In this document: piece by piece, positions 44,594 to 53,646 of the stretch
How the letters are laid out: the number at the start of each line of letters is the position of its first letter
Numbering within the stretch: position 1 is the stretch's first letter
From: Yoonia sp. BS5-3
Lineage (GTDB): Bacteria; Pseudomonadota; Alphaproteobacteria; Rhodobacterales; Rhodobacteraceae
Direction of reading: 5' to 3'
Assembly (NCBI RefSeq): GCF_038069655.2
Contig: NZ_CP150951.2
Span: 2,506,001 to 2,570,000, forward strand
Length of the DNA stretch: 64,000 bases
The notes under the pieces: generated by a model
The model's input: the letters and a program-made list of their open reading frames with translations, nothing else
Databases searched by the model: none
Told to the model about the DNA's origin: nothing
Position numbers and translations under genes: made by a program

Positions 44594-45019
44594 TCATTGG
44601 CTCACCTCAGCGTCAAAGCAGCGAAAACGCGCGTCTGACATCTTATGCGAAAAATGCACGTGGGTTTGTCCGCTCTGTGCGTCAACAAACTGCAGATCAC
44701 GGTGGCTGCCGCTTATGCGATTGACCCTGATACCTTCCGGTCTCTGCGCAAAAATTGGGCCCAAGCCCGGCGTTTCTGGTGGGTCAGCGGTTTCAACCGC
44801 GTCAGCCGTATAGATACGGCACGCAATCAATTGTCCGGGCGTCGTGTTTGGGATGACGATCTCGTAGGTGTGCGTCATCCGAAGTGGGAAAGACTTGACT
44901 TGGAAGTCGTCAATCTCTGCGTAGCTCACGGTGGCGTTTGGGTTATAGGGGCTAAGATCAGCAAGAGCTGACTGGGCAAATATTGCGCATAAAGCAGCCG
45001 CTAAAATGGTTTTCGACAT
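44594..45019 (-). CDS. secreted protein of unknown function
   Basis: 141 residues from ATG 45019; the upstream start at 45037 adds six residues before the signal peptide. Signal peptide SKTILAAALCAIFAQSALA. The mature domain is beta-rich with cysteines at ACRIYTAD and FRCFDAEV. No family recognised. Convergent with the lipoprotein gene, 46 bp apart. Confidence 0.7.
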   Translation of the reverse strand: MSKTILAAALCAIFAQSALADLSPYNPNATVSYAEIDDFQVKSFPLRMTHTYEIVIPNTTPGQLIACRIYTADAVETADPPETPGLGPIFAQRPEGIRVNRISGSHRDLQFVDAQSGQTHVHFSHKMSDARFRCFDAEVSQ

Positions 45020-45107
45020 CCTCAGTCTTCCCGTCAAATTGAGTGCCTTGATTTGGTCATCTTAAGGGCGAGACGTCAGAAAAACCATCATTTGCTCGCG
45101 CCGCCAT

Positions 45108-45166
45108 CCGTATATGTACAGCTTATGTACGCCATCTGTACGGCAAACATACCGGACATTTTCGCC
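45108..45166. promoter_or_regulatory. GTAC-type phased operator upstream of the exonuclease/ligase pair
   Basis: GTAC at 45116, 45127 and 45138, then ATAC at 45149, each 11 bp apart, followed by CAAACATACCGGA and TTTTCGCC. It shares 19 contiguous bases with the element at 31810-31878. It ends about 55 bp before the exonuclease start. Confidence 0.62.
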
Positions 45167-45220
45167 CAATCAGGGGCATTCACCATTTCCCGCGTGACCA
45201 GGTGATCTATACTTTCTTCC

Positions 45221-46234
45221 ATGGCTGATATCCTGACCTTCACAGATCGCGGCATCTACTGCCCGGCGGGCGATTTCTATATCGACCCGTGGCAGCCGGT
45301 CCCGCGCGCCCTGATCACCCATGCCCATAGCGATCACGCCCGCCCCGGGATGGGCCGCTATCTGGCGACTGATGGAACGGCGCCGGTGATGCGCCATCGC
45401 TTGGGCGATATTGACCTTGAGACGATTGCCTATGGCGAGTTCCGGCAAATTGGCGGTGCAAAGGTTTCATTCCATCCGGCAGGCCATGTGCCCGGATCGG
45501 CGCAGATTAAGGTTGAGGTAAAAGGCGAGGTTTGGGTTGTTTCGGGTGATTACAAGACCATAGCGGACGGGCTGTCGGAACCATTTGAGCCTGTCCCCTG
45601 CCATGCGTTTATCACCGAATGCACCTTTGGCCTGCCGATCTTCAAATGGACGCCGCAAGATGTATTGACCGAGCAGATCAACGCCTGGTGGGCGGCCAAT
45701 GCCGCCGCTGGCAAGACCGCGATCCTGGGGGCCTATGCCCTTGGCAAAGCGCAGCGGCTGTTGGCGACCGTCGATCCCACGATTGGCCCGATCCTGACCC
45801 ATGGGGCGATTGAGAACACTAATGAGGTGCTGCGCGGCCAGGGCGTAAACCTGCCCCAAACCATCTATGCCGGGCCTGATATCAGCGCCAAGACCCACCC
45901 TGGCGCGCTGGTTTTGGCAACACCCAGCGCGCTTGGCACCGCTTGGACCCGCCGCTTTGGCCCGGCCTCAACCGCTTTTGCCAGTGGCTGGATGGCTCTG
46001 CGCGGTGTGCGCCGCAGGCGGGCGGCGGATCGCGGCTTTATCGTGTCGGACCATGCCGATTGGGACGGGCTGAATGCCGCAATCAAGGCGACGGGGGCCA
46101 GCAAAATATTTGTCACCCATGGGTATACGGCACCCTTTCAACGCTGGCTGACAGATCAGGGCTATGACGCCCATGTGGTCAGCACCGATTATCAGGGCGA
46201 GCAACTGGAACAGGCGGAAGCCGAAGAAGCATGA
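45221..46234 (+). CDS. ligase-associated DNA exonuclease (MBL fold)
   Basis: 337 residues. The metallo-beta-lactamase motif is ITHAHSDHARPGMGRYLATD (HxHxDH), followed by a beta-CASP-like region with WVVSGDYKT and a late VSDHADWDGL. It belongs to the family found beside ATP-dependent DNA ligases and called ligase-associated exonuclease. The ligase start overlaps its stop (ATGA). Usual partners of this cluster, an Lhr-type helicase and a PdeM-type phosphoesterase, do not follow here. Confidence 0.92.
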   Translation: MADILTFTDRGIYCPAGDFYIDPWQPVPRALITHAHSDHARPGMGRYLATDGTAPVMRHRLGDIDLETIAYGEFRQIGGAKVSFHPAGHVPGSAQIKVEVKGEVWVVSGDYKTIADGLSEPFEPVPCHAFITECTFGLPIFKWTPQDVLTEQINAWWAANAAAGKTAILGAYALGKAQRLLATVDPTIGPILTHGAIENTNEVLRGQGVNLPQTIYAGPDISAKTHPGALVLATPSALGTAWTRRFGPASTAFASGWMALRGVRRRRAADRGFIVSDHADWDGLNAAIKATGASKIFVTHGYTAPFQRWLTDQGYDAHVVSTDYQGEQLEQAEAEEA

Positions 46235-47820
46235 AGGAATTCGCCGCCCTTTTTTCCCGCGTCGATGAGACGACGAAGACCAGCGTCAAGACGGCGGCCC
46301 TGGCCGAATATTTCCGCAGTGCGCCGCCTGAGGATCGGCTGTGGACCATTGCCCTTTTCACTGGGCGTCGTCCCAAGCGGACGATCACCGCGACCCGCCT
46401 GCGCGAATGGGCCGCCGAGGTCGCAGGCTTGCCCGATTGGTTGTTCGAGGAAAGCTATAGCATCGTTGGCGATCTGGCCGAGACGATTGCGCTGGTCCTG
46501 CCCGAGCCGGGGCAGACATCCGACCATTCGCTGACCCATTGGATCACCACGATCAAGGCGCTATCGGCAGAGGATGACGACGCCCGTAAGGCGGGGATTT
46601 TGACCGCTTGGGATAGTCTCCCAAATGCTGAGCGGTTCTTGTTTACCAAACTGCTAACGGGCGGCTTTCGCATCGGTGTCAGCGCCAAGCTGATCACCCG
46701 CGCCCTGGCCCAGGCCACCGGCCAGCCGGAACCAGAGCTGACCCATAAGCTGATGGGCAATTGGACGCCCGAGACGGTGACTTGGGAAAGCCTGATCGAG
46801 GCGGATGATCCGACCGCCGATCTGTCGCGCCCCTATCCGTTTTATCTGGCCTATCAGATGGAGGATCTGGAGGCCCTCGGCCCGCCCGCCGATTGGAATG
46901 CCGAACGCAAATGGGACGGGATCCGCGGCCAGCTGATCATTCGCGGGGGGGCGCATTACCTGTGGTCGCGGGGCGAGGATTTGATGACGGATCGCTTTCC
47001 TGAGCTTGCGCAGCTGAAGGATTATCTGCCGGATGGGACGGTGATTGATGGCGAGGTTTTGGCGTTTGCCGATGAAAAACCCCTGCCTTTCAATCAGTTG
47101 CAAAAGCGGATTGGCCGCAAGACGGTGCCGAAAAAGCTGCTGGTTGAGGCCCCCGTGATCCTGATGGCCTATGATCTGCTGGAAGCGGATGGACAGGACA
47201 TTCGCGACCTCCCCTTAGCCGCGCGCCGCGCGCGGCTGGCGGATTTGGCGGCGGGTGCGCCCGCAGATGCACCCTTGCGCCTGTCAGAGGCGCTGCCCTT
47301 CCAGACATGGAACGATCTGGCCAAGACCCGCGAAGCCTCCCGCGAGATTGGAGCAGAGGGGCTGATGCTCAAGCGGTTGGACAGCCCTTATCTGTCGGGG
47401 CGCAAGCGCGGGGATTGGTGGAAATGGAAGATCGATCCGCTGACAATTGATGCGGTGATGATCTATGCGCAGGCCGGGCACGGGCGGCGGGCGAACCTGT
47501 TCACGGACTACACATTTGCGGTGCGCAGCGGCAATGATCTGGTCCCCTTCACCAAGGCCTATTCAGGGCTGACCGACGCTGAATTCCGCGAGATTACGGC
47601 CTGGGTACGCAAGAACACGCTGCAACGTTTCGGCCCCGTCCGGCAGGTGCCGCCGACCCATGTGTTTGAAATAGCTTTTGAGGGCATCCAGGCCAGCCCG
47701 CGCCACAAATCCGGCGTCGCGCTACGCTTTCCACGCATGGCGCGGTGGCGGCGGGATAAGCCGGTGGAGGAGGCAAATACGCTGGATGATTTGAAGGAGA
47801 TGTTGGCGGCTTATGGGTAA
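46231..47820 (+). CDS. ATP-dependent DNA ligase
   Basis: 529 residues. An N-terminal DNA-binding domain precedes the adenylation domain, with the nucleophilic lysine in ERKWDGIRGQLI (near residue 228) and the motif GTVIDGEVLAF. Motif V-like LDSPYLSGRKRGDWWKWK follows, then an OB-fold. It is the LigB/LigC-type ligase of the exonuclease-ligase pair, active in DNA end processing, and translationally coupled to the exonuclease. Confidence 0.94.
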   Translation: MKEFAALFSRVDETTKTSVKTAALAEYFRSAPPEDRLWTIALFTGRRPKRTITATRLREWAAEVAGLPDWLFEESYSIVGDLAETIALVLPEPGQTSDHSLTHWITTIKALSAEDDDARKAGILTAWDSLPNAERFLFTKLLTGGFRIGVSAKLITRALAQATGQPEPELTHKLMGNWTPETVTWESLIEADDPTADLSRPYPFYLAYQMEDLEALGPPADWNAERKWDGIRGQLIIRGGAHYLWSRGEDLMTDRFPELAQLKDYLPDGTVIDGEVLAFADEKPLPFNQLQKRIGRKTVPKKLLVEAPVILMAYDLLEADGQDIRDLPLAARRARLADLAAGAPADAPLRLSEALPFQTWNDLAKTREASREIGAEGLMLKRLDSPYLSGRKRGDWWKWKIDPLTIDAVMIYAQAGHGRRANLFTDYTFAVRSGNDLVPFTKAYSGLTDAEFREITAWVRKNTLQRFGPVRQVPPTHVFEIAFEGIQASPRHKSGVALRFPRMARWRRDKPVEEANTLDDLKEMLAAYG

Positions 47821-47950
47821 GTGTATCGAGGAATGAACTTGAGCGCCGAAATCTGTCCCCGTATGAGCAATCGATGTTCGTAAGGTTTGATGGCGGTCGA
47901 CGAACAACACTACCATTGATTTAGACGGGGTAAACCGCCTACCAGACTGC

Positions 47951-48499
47951 ATGCCATTGGAAACTAAAATTTGTGATGAGTGCGGAAGTGGCTACTTCGA
48001 AGGCACGTCCGAAATGAAAAGCCTTTGTGCAGAATGTGCATACATTTTATGTGGCTATCCTTCCTGCAACCACGCGTTTTCAAATGGGCGATGCAAAAAA
48101 TGTGGCTGGGATGGTTCTCGCTCGATATTTACGGCGCATTTGACGAAGCGCCACAACATGTCAGATCAAGAGCTACGGGACGAGCTGGCTGAACTTAAAG
48201 TTAAAATGGAAAAGCTAGACAGGTATCAAGAGGTTATCGAGTTGGCGAACAACCTTATTTCAACCCCCTCAAACATCGTCGCTCTTAGCTGCGAATGGCG
48301 CATGGAAGAATATGCACATACGGATGATGGGTTGATTGACCTAAAGGTTCTTTTGAATGAAGAGTTGGTGGTCAAATTCAAAGTACCCAACAATAGCGAA
48401 GAAGAAGTCGAGCACGCTAGGCCAGCTCTTCTGGCGGATTATTTGGACCGAGCGAGCTCAAATATGTCGAGGCAAATCGAACAAATTCTAAGAAACTAG
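47951..48499 (+). CDS. zinc-ribbon protein of unknown function, AT-rich
   Basis: 182 residues. Six cysteine pairs or so lie in the first 55 residues (ICDECGSGYF, LCAECAYILCGYPSC, RCKKCGWDGS), giving two or three zinc knuckles. A coiled-coil region (LRDELAELKVKMEKLDRYQE) follows, and the C-terminal part is helical. Codon use is AT-richer than the neighbouring ligase and pepF genes, suggesting acquisition. No family recognised. Confidence 0.68.
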   Translation: MPLETKICDECGSGYFEGTSEMKSLCAECAYILCGYPSCNHAFSNGRCKKCGWDGSRSIFTAHLTKRHNMSDQELRDELAELKVKMEKLDRYQEVIELANNLISTPSNIVALSCEWRMEEYAHTDDGLIDLKVLLNEELVVKFKVPNNSEEEVEHARPALLADYLDRASSNMSRQIEQILRN

Positions 48500-48627
48500 A
48501 CATTCGACTTATATGGGAATTCTGCTTTCAAAGCGGGCGTTTCAATCCTTAGGCGGACCTAAGACTTTGCTTAGGTTATCAAGGCGAGCCGACAAACTAT
48601 CCACACCGATCCCACAAACCGTTCCTC

Positions 48628-48683
48628 GCCTTTTACCCCCCTTCATCTCGCCTATGTTATCTCAAACAATACCAAGACGGGTC
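48628..48683. repeat. degenerate copy of the pepF leader
   Basis: The segment, with core GCCTATGTTATCTCAAACAA, closely matches 50347-50402 before pepF, where the core differs at two positions over 26 bases. The copy stands before no gene on the plus strand. The two copies bracket the VOC and YHYH genes. Confidence 0.65.
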
Positions 48684-48693
48684 GCTGCGAACT

Positions 48694-49065
48694 CTATACG
48701 CTTGTTTGTAACGGTTCCCAAAGTTCGACGGGATTGCCCTCGGGATCAACGAGCCGTGCAAAGCGGCCATTGGGATGAAGTTCTGGATCGACATCCACCT
48801 CTATTCCGGCGGCCCTTAGATCGGCAATCGCATCATCAAGGTTGGCGACGCGGAAATTGATCATCCAGCTTTGCTCTTTCCGGCCAAAGTAATCGGTATC
48901 GCTTTCAAAAGGTGCAAAAACAGTTGGTCCGGCTTCTTGATTCCATTCCGGATCACCGTAGTTGCCCATCTTGGTCACCCCAAGATGTCGATCGTACCAT
49001 TCCGCGAGTTTCGCCGGATCTTTCGCCCGAAAGAAAAATCCCCCAATGCCCAATACCTGAACCAT
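48694..49065 (-). CDS. VOC (glyoxalase/bleomycin-resistance) family protein
   Basis: 123 residues from ATG 49065 behind GGGAG; a longer start would add thirteen residues. The fold is seen in VLGIGGFFFRAKDPAKLAEW, FGRKEQSWMINFRVANLDD and the C-terminal RLVDPEGNPVELWEP with its metal Glu. Size suggests a single VOC module that dimerises. Substrate unknown. Confidence 0.87.
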   Translation of the reverse strand: MVQVLGIGGFFFRAKDPAKLAEWYDRHLGVTKMGNYGDPEWNQEAGPTVFAPFESDTDYFGRKEQSWMINFRVANLDDAIADLRAAGIEVDVDPELHPNGRFARLVDPEGNPVELWEPLQTSV

Positions 49066-49279
49066 TTGCCGCGCTCCCTGGCCGCCTGTGATGCGCGAAA
49101 GCATAGAGCGGAGGGGCCATTGGGATCAATGTCACTCGGGGCTGGAAGAGAACGGTGCATAACTTGAGGCGGATAGGCCTCTTTTCGCGGATTTCGGGTT
49201 TGGGCGACGGGAAAGGCAACATTATCCGTGTAAGGAAGTACACTCTCAATTGGTCGAACCCCGACTTCAGGAGCATCAC

Positions 49280-50257
49280 ATGTCGAAATTCCTTTGCCGA
49301 CTGAGTCTTTTCTTATGTGCTGCGCTTTGCGCAAGTTCTGCCCTTGCTCATGGGGAAGAAGCCCATTGCGCTGCTGTCACCGCATCCGTTGAAGATGCTG
49401 GCTTTTCCGATGTTGTCACGGTGACCTGCCGGGATGGTCAGGCCCTTATTTCTGGCGATGTGCTGCCGGATCACGAGATGATGACAGGGATCATCGGAAC
49501 CAATGAGCAAGTCCCGGTGCCTGCCTTGAACTATGCGTCGCCTGTTCAGCTTGCGCCAAATCTGGGGTCTGGGCCCCATACGCGCGACGCCGCTCTGGGT
49601 GTGGCGGTGAACGGTATCCCAATTTATGACTACACGGCGGGGGGTGAGATGTCGCAAGACGACCTGGCCTCTTATCAAGCGCATCTCGATACCGTAGTGA
49701 CCGGGCAGCTTGATGTTTGCGGCGGCCATGCCGGGCGCGGTGATGACTATCATTATCACGCCGAACCGACCTGTATGATCGAACAGATGCAGAATGCAGG
49801 CCCCGACGCGATTATCGGTTGGGGGTTTGATGGTTTCCCGATCTACACAAAGACGAACCCGGATGGGTCTGACATTGCCCAAGGCGCTCTTGATGTCTGT
49901 AATGGGCAGGCCGATGATACATTTGGGTATCGCTATCACACCTCGGAAGGTGCCCCATACATCATCCAGTGCCTGATGGGCGATGTGCCTGACATGGATC
50001 GCCTGCCGCGGGTCGGACCGCTGGTCCCAGCCGGCGGTGGCCGCGGCCCCGAAGCGGGGAGACCGCCTCAGGGCGGCGTGGACGCGTTGGTCTTTGTTCA
50101 GGATGAAGTGACCGGTGAGAGCCTGATGTCCTATAGTTATGAGGGCAGCGATTATTACATCAAATACGCGCCTTCCGGCACAGACAACTGCTATGATTTC
50201 GAGACCCGTACGGTGACAAATGGTGGTGCGCTGTACCAAGCAGAGCTGTGCCGATAG
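49280..50257 (+). CDS. YHYH-domain secreted protein
   Basis: 325 residues from ATG 49280 with CAGGAG upstream. A signal peptide (LSLFLCAALCASSALA) leads into a His/Cys-rich mature protein. The name-giving motif is GDDYHYHAEPTCM, followed by GFPIYTKTNPDGSD and GYRYHTSEGAPYI. YHYH proteins are periplasmic or extracellular with a possible metal-binding role. Six or more cysteines suggest disulfides. It lies between the two copies of the pepF leader. Confidence 0.85.
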   Translation: MSKFLCRLSLFLCAALCASSALAHGEEAHCAAVTASVEDAGFSDVVTVTCRDGQALISGDVLPDHEMMTGIIGTNEQVPVPALNYASPVQLAPNLGSGPHTRDAALGVAVNGIPIYDYTAGGEMSQDDLASYQAHLDTVVTGQLDVCGGHAGRGDDYHYHAEPTCMIEQMQNAGPDAIIGWGFDGFPIYTKTNPDGSDIAQGALDVCNGQADDTFGYRYHTSEGAPYIIQCLMGDVPDMDRLPRVGPLVPAGGGRGPEAGRPPQGGVDALVFVQDEVTGESLMSYSYEGSDYYIKYAPSGTDNCYDFETRTVTNGGALYQAELCR

Positions 50258-50346
50258 TGAATGAGCTGCAGCCGTGTTTGGTGCCGTCGACGCGGCTTGA
50301 GGCTTTGAACTCTCAACCTTAACACCAAATTTACGATGCATTCATC

Positions 50347-50405
50347 GTCTTTTAAACCGCCGTTGACCCGCCTATGTTATCCCAAACAACACCATGAGGG
50401 TCCCC
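50347..50405 (+). promoter_or_regulatory. pepF leader, parental copy of the repeat at 48628
   Basis: TTGACC at 50363 and TATGTTAT about 8 bp later, followed by CCCAAACAACACCATGAGGG. It contains the GAGGG ribosome site used by pepF. The near-identical block at 48628-48683 lacks this site. The promoter assignment itself is uncertain because the spacing is short. Confidence 0.45.
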
Positions 50406-52223
50406 ATGCGATTTCCACAGCCTGTCTTTGATGCCAACGCAAACGGAGGCAAGGACCTCGGTGCGCTGCCCGAATGGGATCTGTCTGACCTTTATCCGGG
50501 CACCGATGCCCCGGAGCTGGAGCGGGATCTGGCGTGGCTCGAGGGGGAGTGCGCCAGCTTTGCTGCGGATTATCAGGGCAAGCTGAGCGGCTTGGATGCT
50601 GCGGGCCTGCTGACCGCCGTGCAGCGCTATGAGCAGATCGATGTGATCGCGGGCCGTATCATGTCTTTTGCGGGTCTGCGTTATTACCAGATCACCACCG
50701 ACAGTGAGCGCGCCAAATTCATGGCTGATTGTCAGGACAAGATCACCAATTTCACTACGCCTCTGGTATTTTACAGCCTCGAATTCAACCGGCTGGCGGA
50801 TGATCATCTGGCCGGGCTTTTGGCTGAAAATGCTGATCTGGCCCGCTACAAACCCGTCTTTGACCGCATGCGCGCGATGAAGCCGCATCAGCTGTCGGAT
50901 GAGCTGGAACAATTCCTGCATGATCAATCGACCGTGGGCTCTGCCGCCTGGAACCGTCTGTTTGATGAAACCATGGCGGGCCTTGAATTTGAGGTGGCGG
51001 GCGAGACCCTGAACCTTGAAGCCACGCTGAACCTGCTGACCGAACAGGATCGCGCCACCCGCGAGGCTGCTACCCATGCCCTGGCCAAAGTGTTTGGTGA
51101 AAACCTCAAGACCTTTGCCCGCGTTCACAACACACTGGCCAAGGAAAAGGAAATCGAAGATCGCTGGCGCAAGATGCCGACACCGCAAACCGGCCGCCAT
51201 CTGTCTAACCATGTGGAGGCCGAGGTGGTTGAGGCGCTGCGCAACGCCGTTGTCGCCGCCTATCCGCGCCTGTCGCACCGCTATTACGCGCTCAAAGCCA
51301 AATGGCTGGGTCTGGACAAGATGCAGGTCTGGGACCGCAACGCACCCCTGCCGCTGGAAGATGACACGGTCGTTGATTGGGAGGCCGCCAAAGACACGGT
51401 GATGACCGCCTATGCAGAGTTCGATCCGAAAATGGCCGAAATCGCCGGGCCCTTCTTTACCGATGGCTGGATTGATGCGGCAGTGAAACCCGGAAAAGCC
51501 CCCGGCGCTTTCGCACATCCAACCGTGACCACAGTTCACCCTTATGTGATGCTAAACTACCTAGGTAAACCGCGCGATGTGATGACCCTGGCCCATGAGC
51601 TGGGCCATGGCGTGCACCAAGTGCTGGCTGCAGAACAGGGCGAATTGCTGTCTTCAACCCCGCTGACCCTGGCAGAAACGGCATCAGTCTTTGGCGAGAT
51701 GCTGACCTTCCGCAAGATGCTGGATGGGGCAAAAACCCAAGCCGAGCGTAAGGTCCTTTTGGCCAATAAGGTCGAGGATATGATCAATACGGTCGTCCGC
51801 CAGATCGCCTTTTACGATTTCGAATGCAAACTGCATGCCGCCCGCGCCGAGGGCGAATTGACGCCCGAGGATATCAACGCGCTGTGGATGTCCGTGCAGG
51901 CCGAAAGCCTGGGCCCCGTGTTCGAATTTGCCGAAGGGTATGAGACCTTCTGGTCCTACATCCCGCATTTCGTGCATTCGCCCTTCTACGTTTACGCCTA
52001 TGCCTTTGGCGACGGTTTGGTGAACGCGCTTTATGCTGTTTATCAGGAAGGCGACCCTAACTTCCGCGCCAAATATTTCGACATGCTGCGCGCAGGTGGA
52101 TCAAAGCACCATAAAGAGCTGTTGGCACCCTTCGGGCTTGATGCCTCTGACCCGAAATTCTGGGACAAAGGCCTGTCGATGATCGAAGGGTTCATCGACG
52201 AGTTGGAGGCGATGGAGGGATAG
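50406..52223 (+). CDS. pepF: M3 family oligoendopeptidase F
   Basis: 605 residues from ATG 50406, six bases after GAGGG; an ATG at 50394 is in frame but lies in that site. The zinc motif is TLAHELGHGVHQVLA with the downstream Glu in PLTLAETASVFGE. PepF cleaves short peptides in the cytoplasm. Length is normal. The upstream leader has a degenerate duplicate 1.7 kb away. Confidence 0.95.
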   Translation: MRFPQPVFDANANGGKDLGALPEWDLSDLYPGTDAPELERDLAWLEGECASFAADYQGKLSGLDAAGLLTAVQRYEQIDVIAGRIMSFAGLRYYQITTDSERAKFMADCQDKITNFTTPLVFYSLEFNRLADDHLAGLLAENADLARYKPVFDRMRAMKPHQLSDELEQFLHDQSTVGSAAWNRLFDETMAGLEFEVAGETLNLEATLNLLTEQDRATREAATHALAKVFGENLKTFARVHNTLAKEKEIEDRWRKMPTPQTGRHLSNHVEAEVVEALRNAVVAAYPRLSHRYYALKAKWLGLDKMQVWDRNAPLPLEDDTVVDWEAAKDTVMTAYAEFDPKMAEIAGPFFTDGWIDAAVKPGKAPGAFAHPTVTTVHPYVMLNYLGKPRDVMTLAHELGHGVHQVLAAEQGELLSSTPLTLAETASVFGEMLTFRKMLDGAKTQAERKVLLANKVEDMINTVVRQIAFYDFECKLHAARAEGELTPEDINALWMSVQAESLGPVFEFAEGYETFWSYIPHFVHSPFYVYAYAFGDGLVNALYAVYQEGDPNFRAKYFDMLRAGGSKHHKELLAPFGLDASDPKFWDKGLSMIEGFIDELEAMEG

Positions 52224-52428
52224 GCGACAGCGTCTGATCTTGTGAATTCGAAATGCCTTTCAAATGGGCCGGGGGCTGCCGCCTTAATAAGGCGTAGGGT
52301 GGCCCCAATGGCCGCAAACAGTGTTGCCAACGAGGCCCCTTGAACGAATGCTCATTTTCGATGACCACAAGTGCTTGTCTTTTGGCCTGCAAGCGTTTTT
52401 GGTGCCGCTGAATAGATAGGGGTCGCAG
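52224..52428. other. intergenic region between pepF and threonine dehydratase
   Basis: About 205 bp without a gene. A small perfect palindrome (CGCCTTA-A-TAAGGCG, 52280-52294) lies 57 bp after the pepF stop and could be a weak terminator. Nothing else identified. Confidence 0.4.
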
Positions 52429-53643
52429 ATGAAGCTGAATTCTGACTTGGTCACAAGCACTTATGCGGCGATTAAATCTGCCACGATGCGCACGCCCACG
52501 GTCTATGCGTCGCGGCTTTCGCGCCATCTGGGCCTTGATCTATATCTGAAACTGGAAAACCTGCAGCATACCAATGCCTTCAAGGCGCGGGGGGCTTTGG
52601 CGAAGCTTTTGACCCTGTCCGAGGATGAGCGCGCCGCCGGCGTCATTGCGTGCAGCGCGGGTAATCACGCCCAAGGGGTGGCCTATCATGCCACCCGCTT
52701 GGGTATTCCGTCCGTCATTGTCATGCCTGAGGGCACCCCTTTTAACAAAGTCAAACGCACCAAGGATTTCGGGGCAGAGGTTGTTCTGCATGGCAGTGGC
52801 TTTGATGAAAGTGTGCAGTTCACCATGGACATGGCCGCTGAGAAGGGTCTGACCTTTGTACATCCCTTTGATGATCCTGTTGTGGCGGCGGGCCAAGGGT
52901 CTGTTGCGGTTGAGATGTTGGAGGATCAGCCCGATTTGGACGCCATTGTTGTGCCCATCGGGGGCGGGGGCCTAATCGCGGGGATGGCTGTGGCGGCCAA
53001 GGCGGCCAAGCCTGAGGTGCAGATCATCGGCGCGCAGGCCGAACGCTTCGATGCGGTGAAGGCCCGGTTTGACGAAGGTGCCACCCATTTCGGCGGCGCG
53101 ACCTTGGCTGAGGGCATCGCCGTGCGCGCGCCCTCAGCCGCGAATATGGCGGTGATCCGGTCCCATGTGGACCGGGTCGAGACGGCGACAGAGCCAGAGA
53201 TTGAGGCCGGTGTTTTTGATCTTTTGTCCTATGAAAAGCTGGTTGCAGAGGGGGCGCCGGGCGCGGGCCTTGCCGTGATCGGCAAGCTGGCGGATGAATT
53301 GAAGGGCAAGAAGGTGGGGCTGGTCGTTTGTGGCGGCAATATTGATAGCCGCCTGCTATCGACCCTGATCTTGCGCGGGCTGGTCCGCGATGGGCGCATC
53401 ACCCGGCTGACCTTTGAGATTGATGATCGTCCGGGGCAACTGTCTGAAATATCGCGCATTATTGGCGAGGCGGGTGCCAATGTCGTCGAGGTGATCCACC
53501 AACGCATGATGCAGTCGGTGTCGCTGAAGCAGGCCGAGCTAGAGATCGTGATAGAGGCCCGCGATATGGATCATGTGGACGACACCGTGGCCGAGCTGCG
53601 CGCCGCGGGCTTCCAGGTCCGTACTGCCAGCGCTTTGGAGTAA
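52429..53643 (+). CDS. ilvA: threonine ammonia-lyase (threonine dehydratase)
   Basis: 404 residues. The PLP lysine is in HTNAFKARGALAKL and the phosphate-binding loop is VPIGGGGLIAGMAVA. A C-terminal ACT-type domain (LTFEIDDRPGQLSEISRIIG) follows from about residue 325. Converts threonine to 2-oxobutyrate for isoleucine synthesis or catabolism. The short form with one ACT domain lies between biosynthetic IlvA and catabolic TdcB types, so the symbol is provisional. Confidence 0.92.
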   Translation: MKLNSDLVTSTYAAIKSATMRTPTVYASRLSRHLGLDLYLKLENLQHTNAFKARGALAKLLTLSEDERAAGVIACSAGNHAQGVAYHATRLGIPSVIVMPEGTPFNKVKRTKDFGAEVVLHGSGFDESVQFTMDMAAEKGLTFVHPFDDPVVAAGQGSVAVEMLEDQPDLDAIVVPIGGGGLIAGMAVAAKAAKPEVQIIGAQAERFDAVKARFDEGATHFGGATLAEGIAVRAPSAANMAVIRSHVDRVETATEPEIEAGVFDLLSYEKLVAEGAPGAGLAVIGKLADELKGKKVGLVVCGGNIDSRLLSTLILRGLVRDGRITRLTFEIDDRPGQLSEISRIIGEAGANVVEVIHQRMMQSVSLKQAELEIVIEARDMDHVDDTVAELRAAGFQVRTASALE

Positions 53644-53646
53644 CCG

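Noticed and set aside
48513..48860. 115-residue plus-strand ORF across the leader duplicate and VOC gene
   Set aside because: Lies antisense to the VOC gene and contains the duplicated leader; no family motif.
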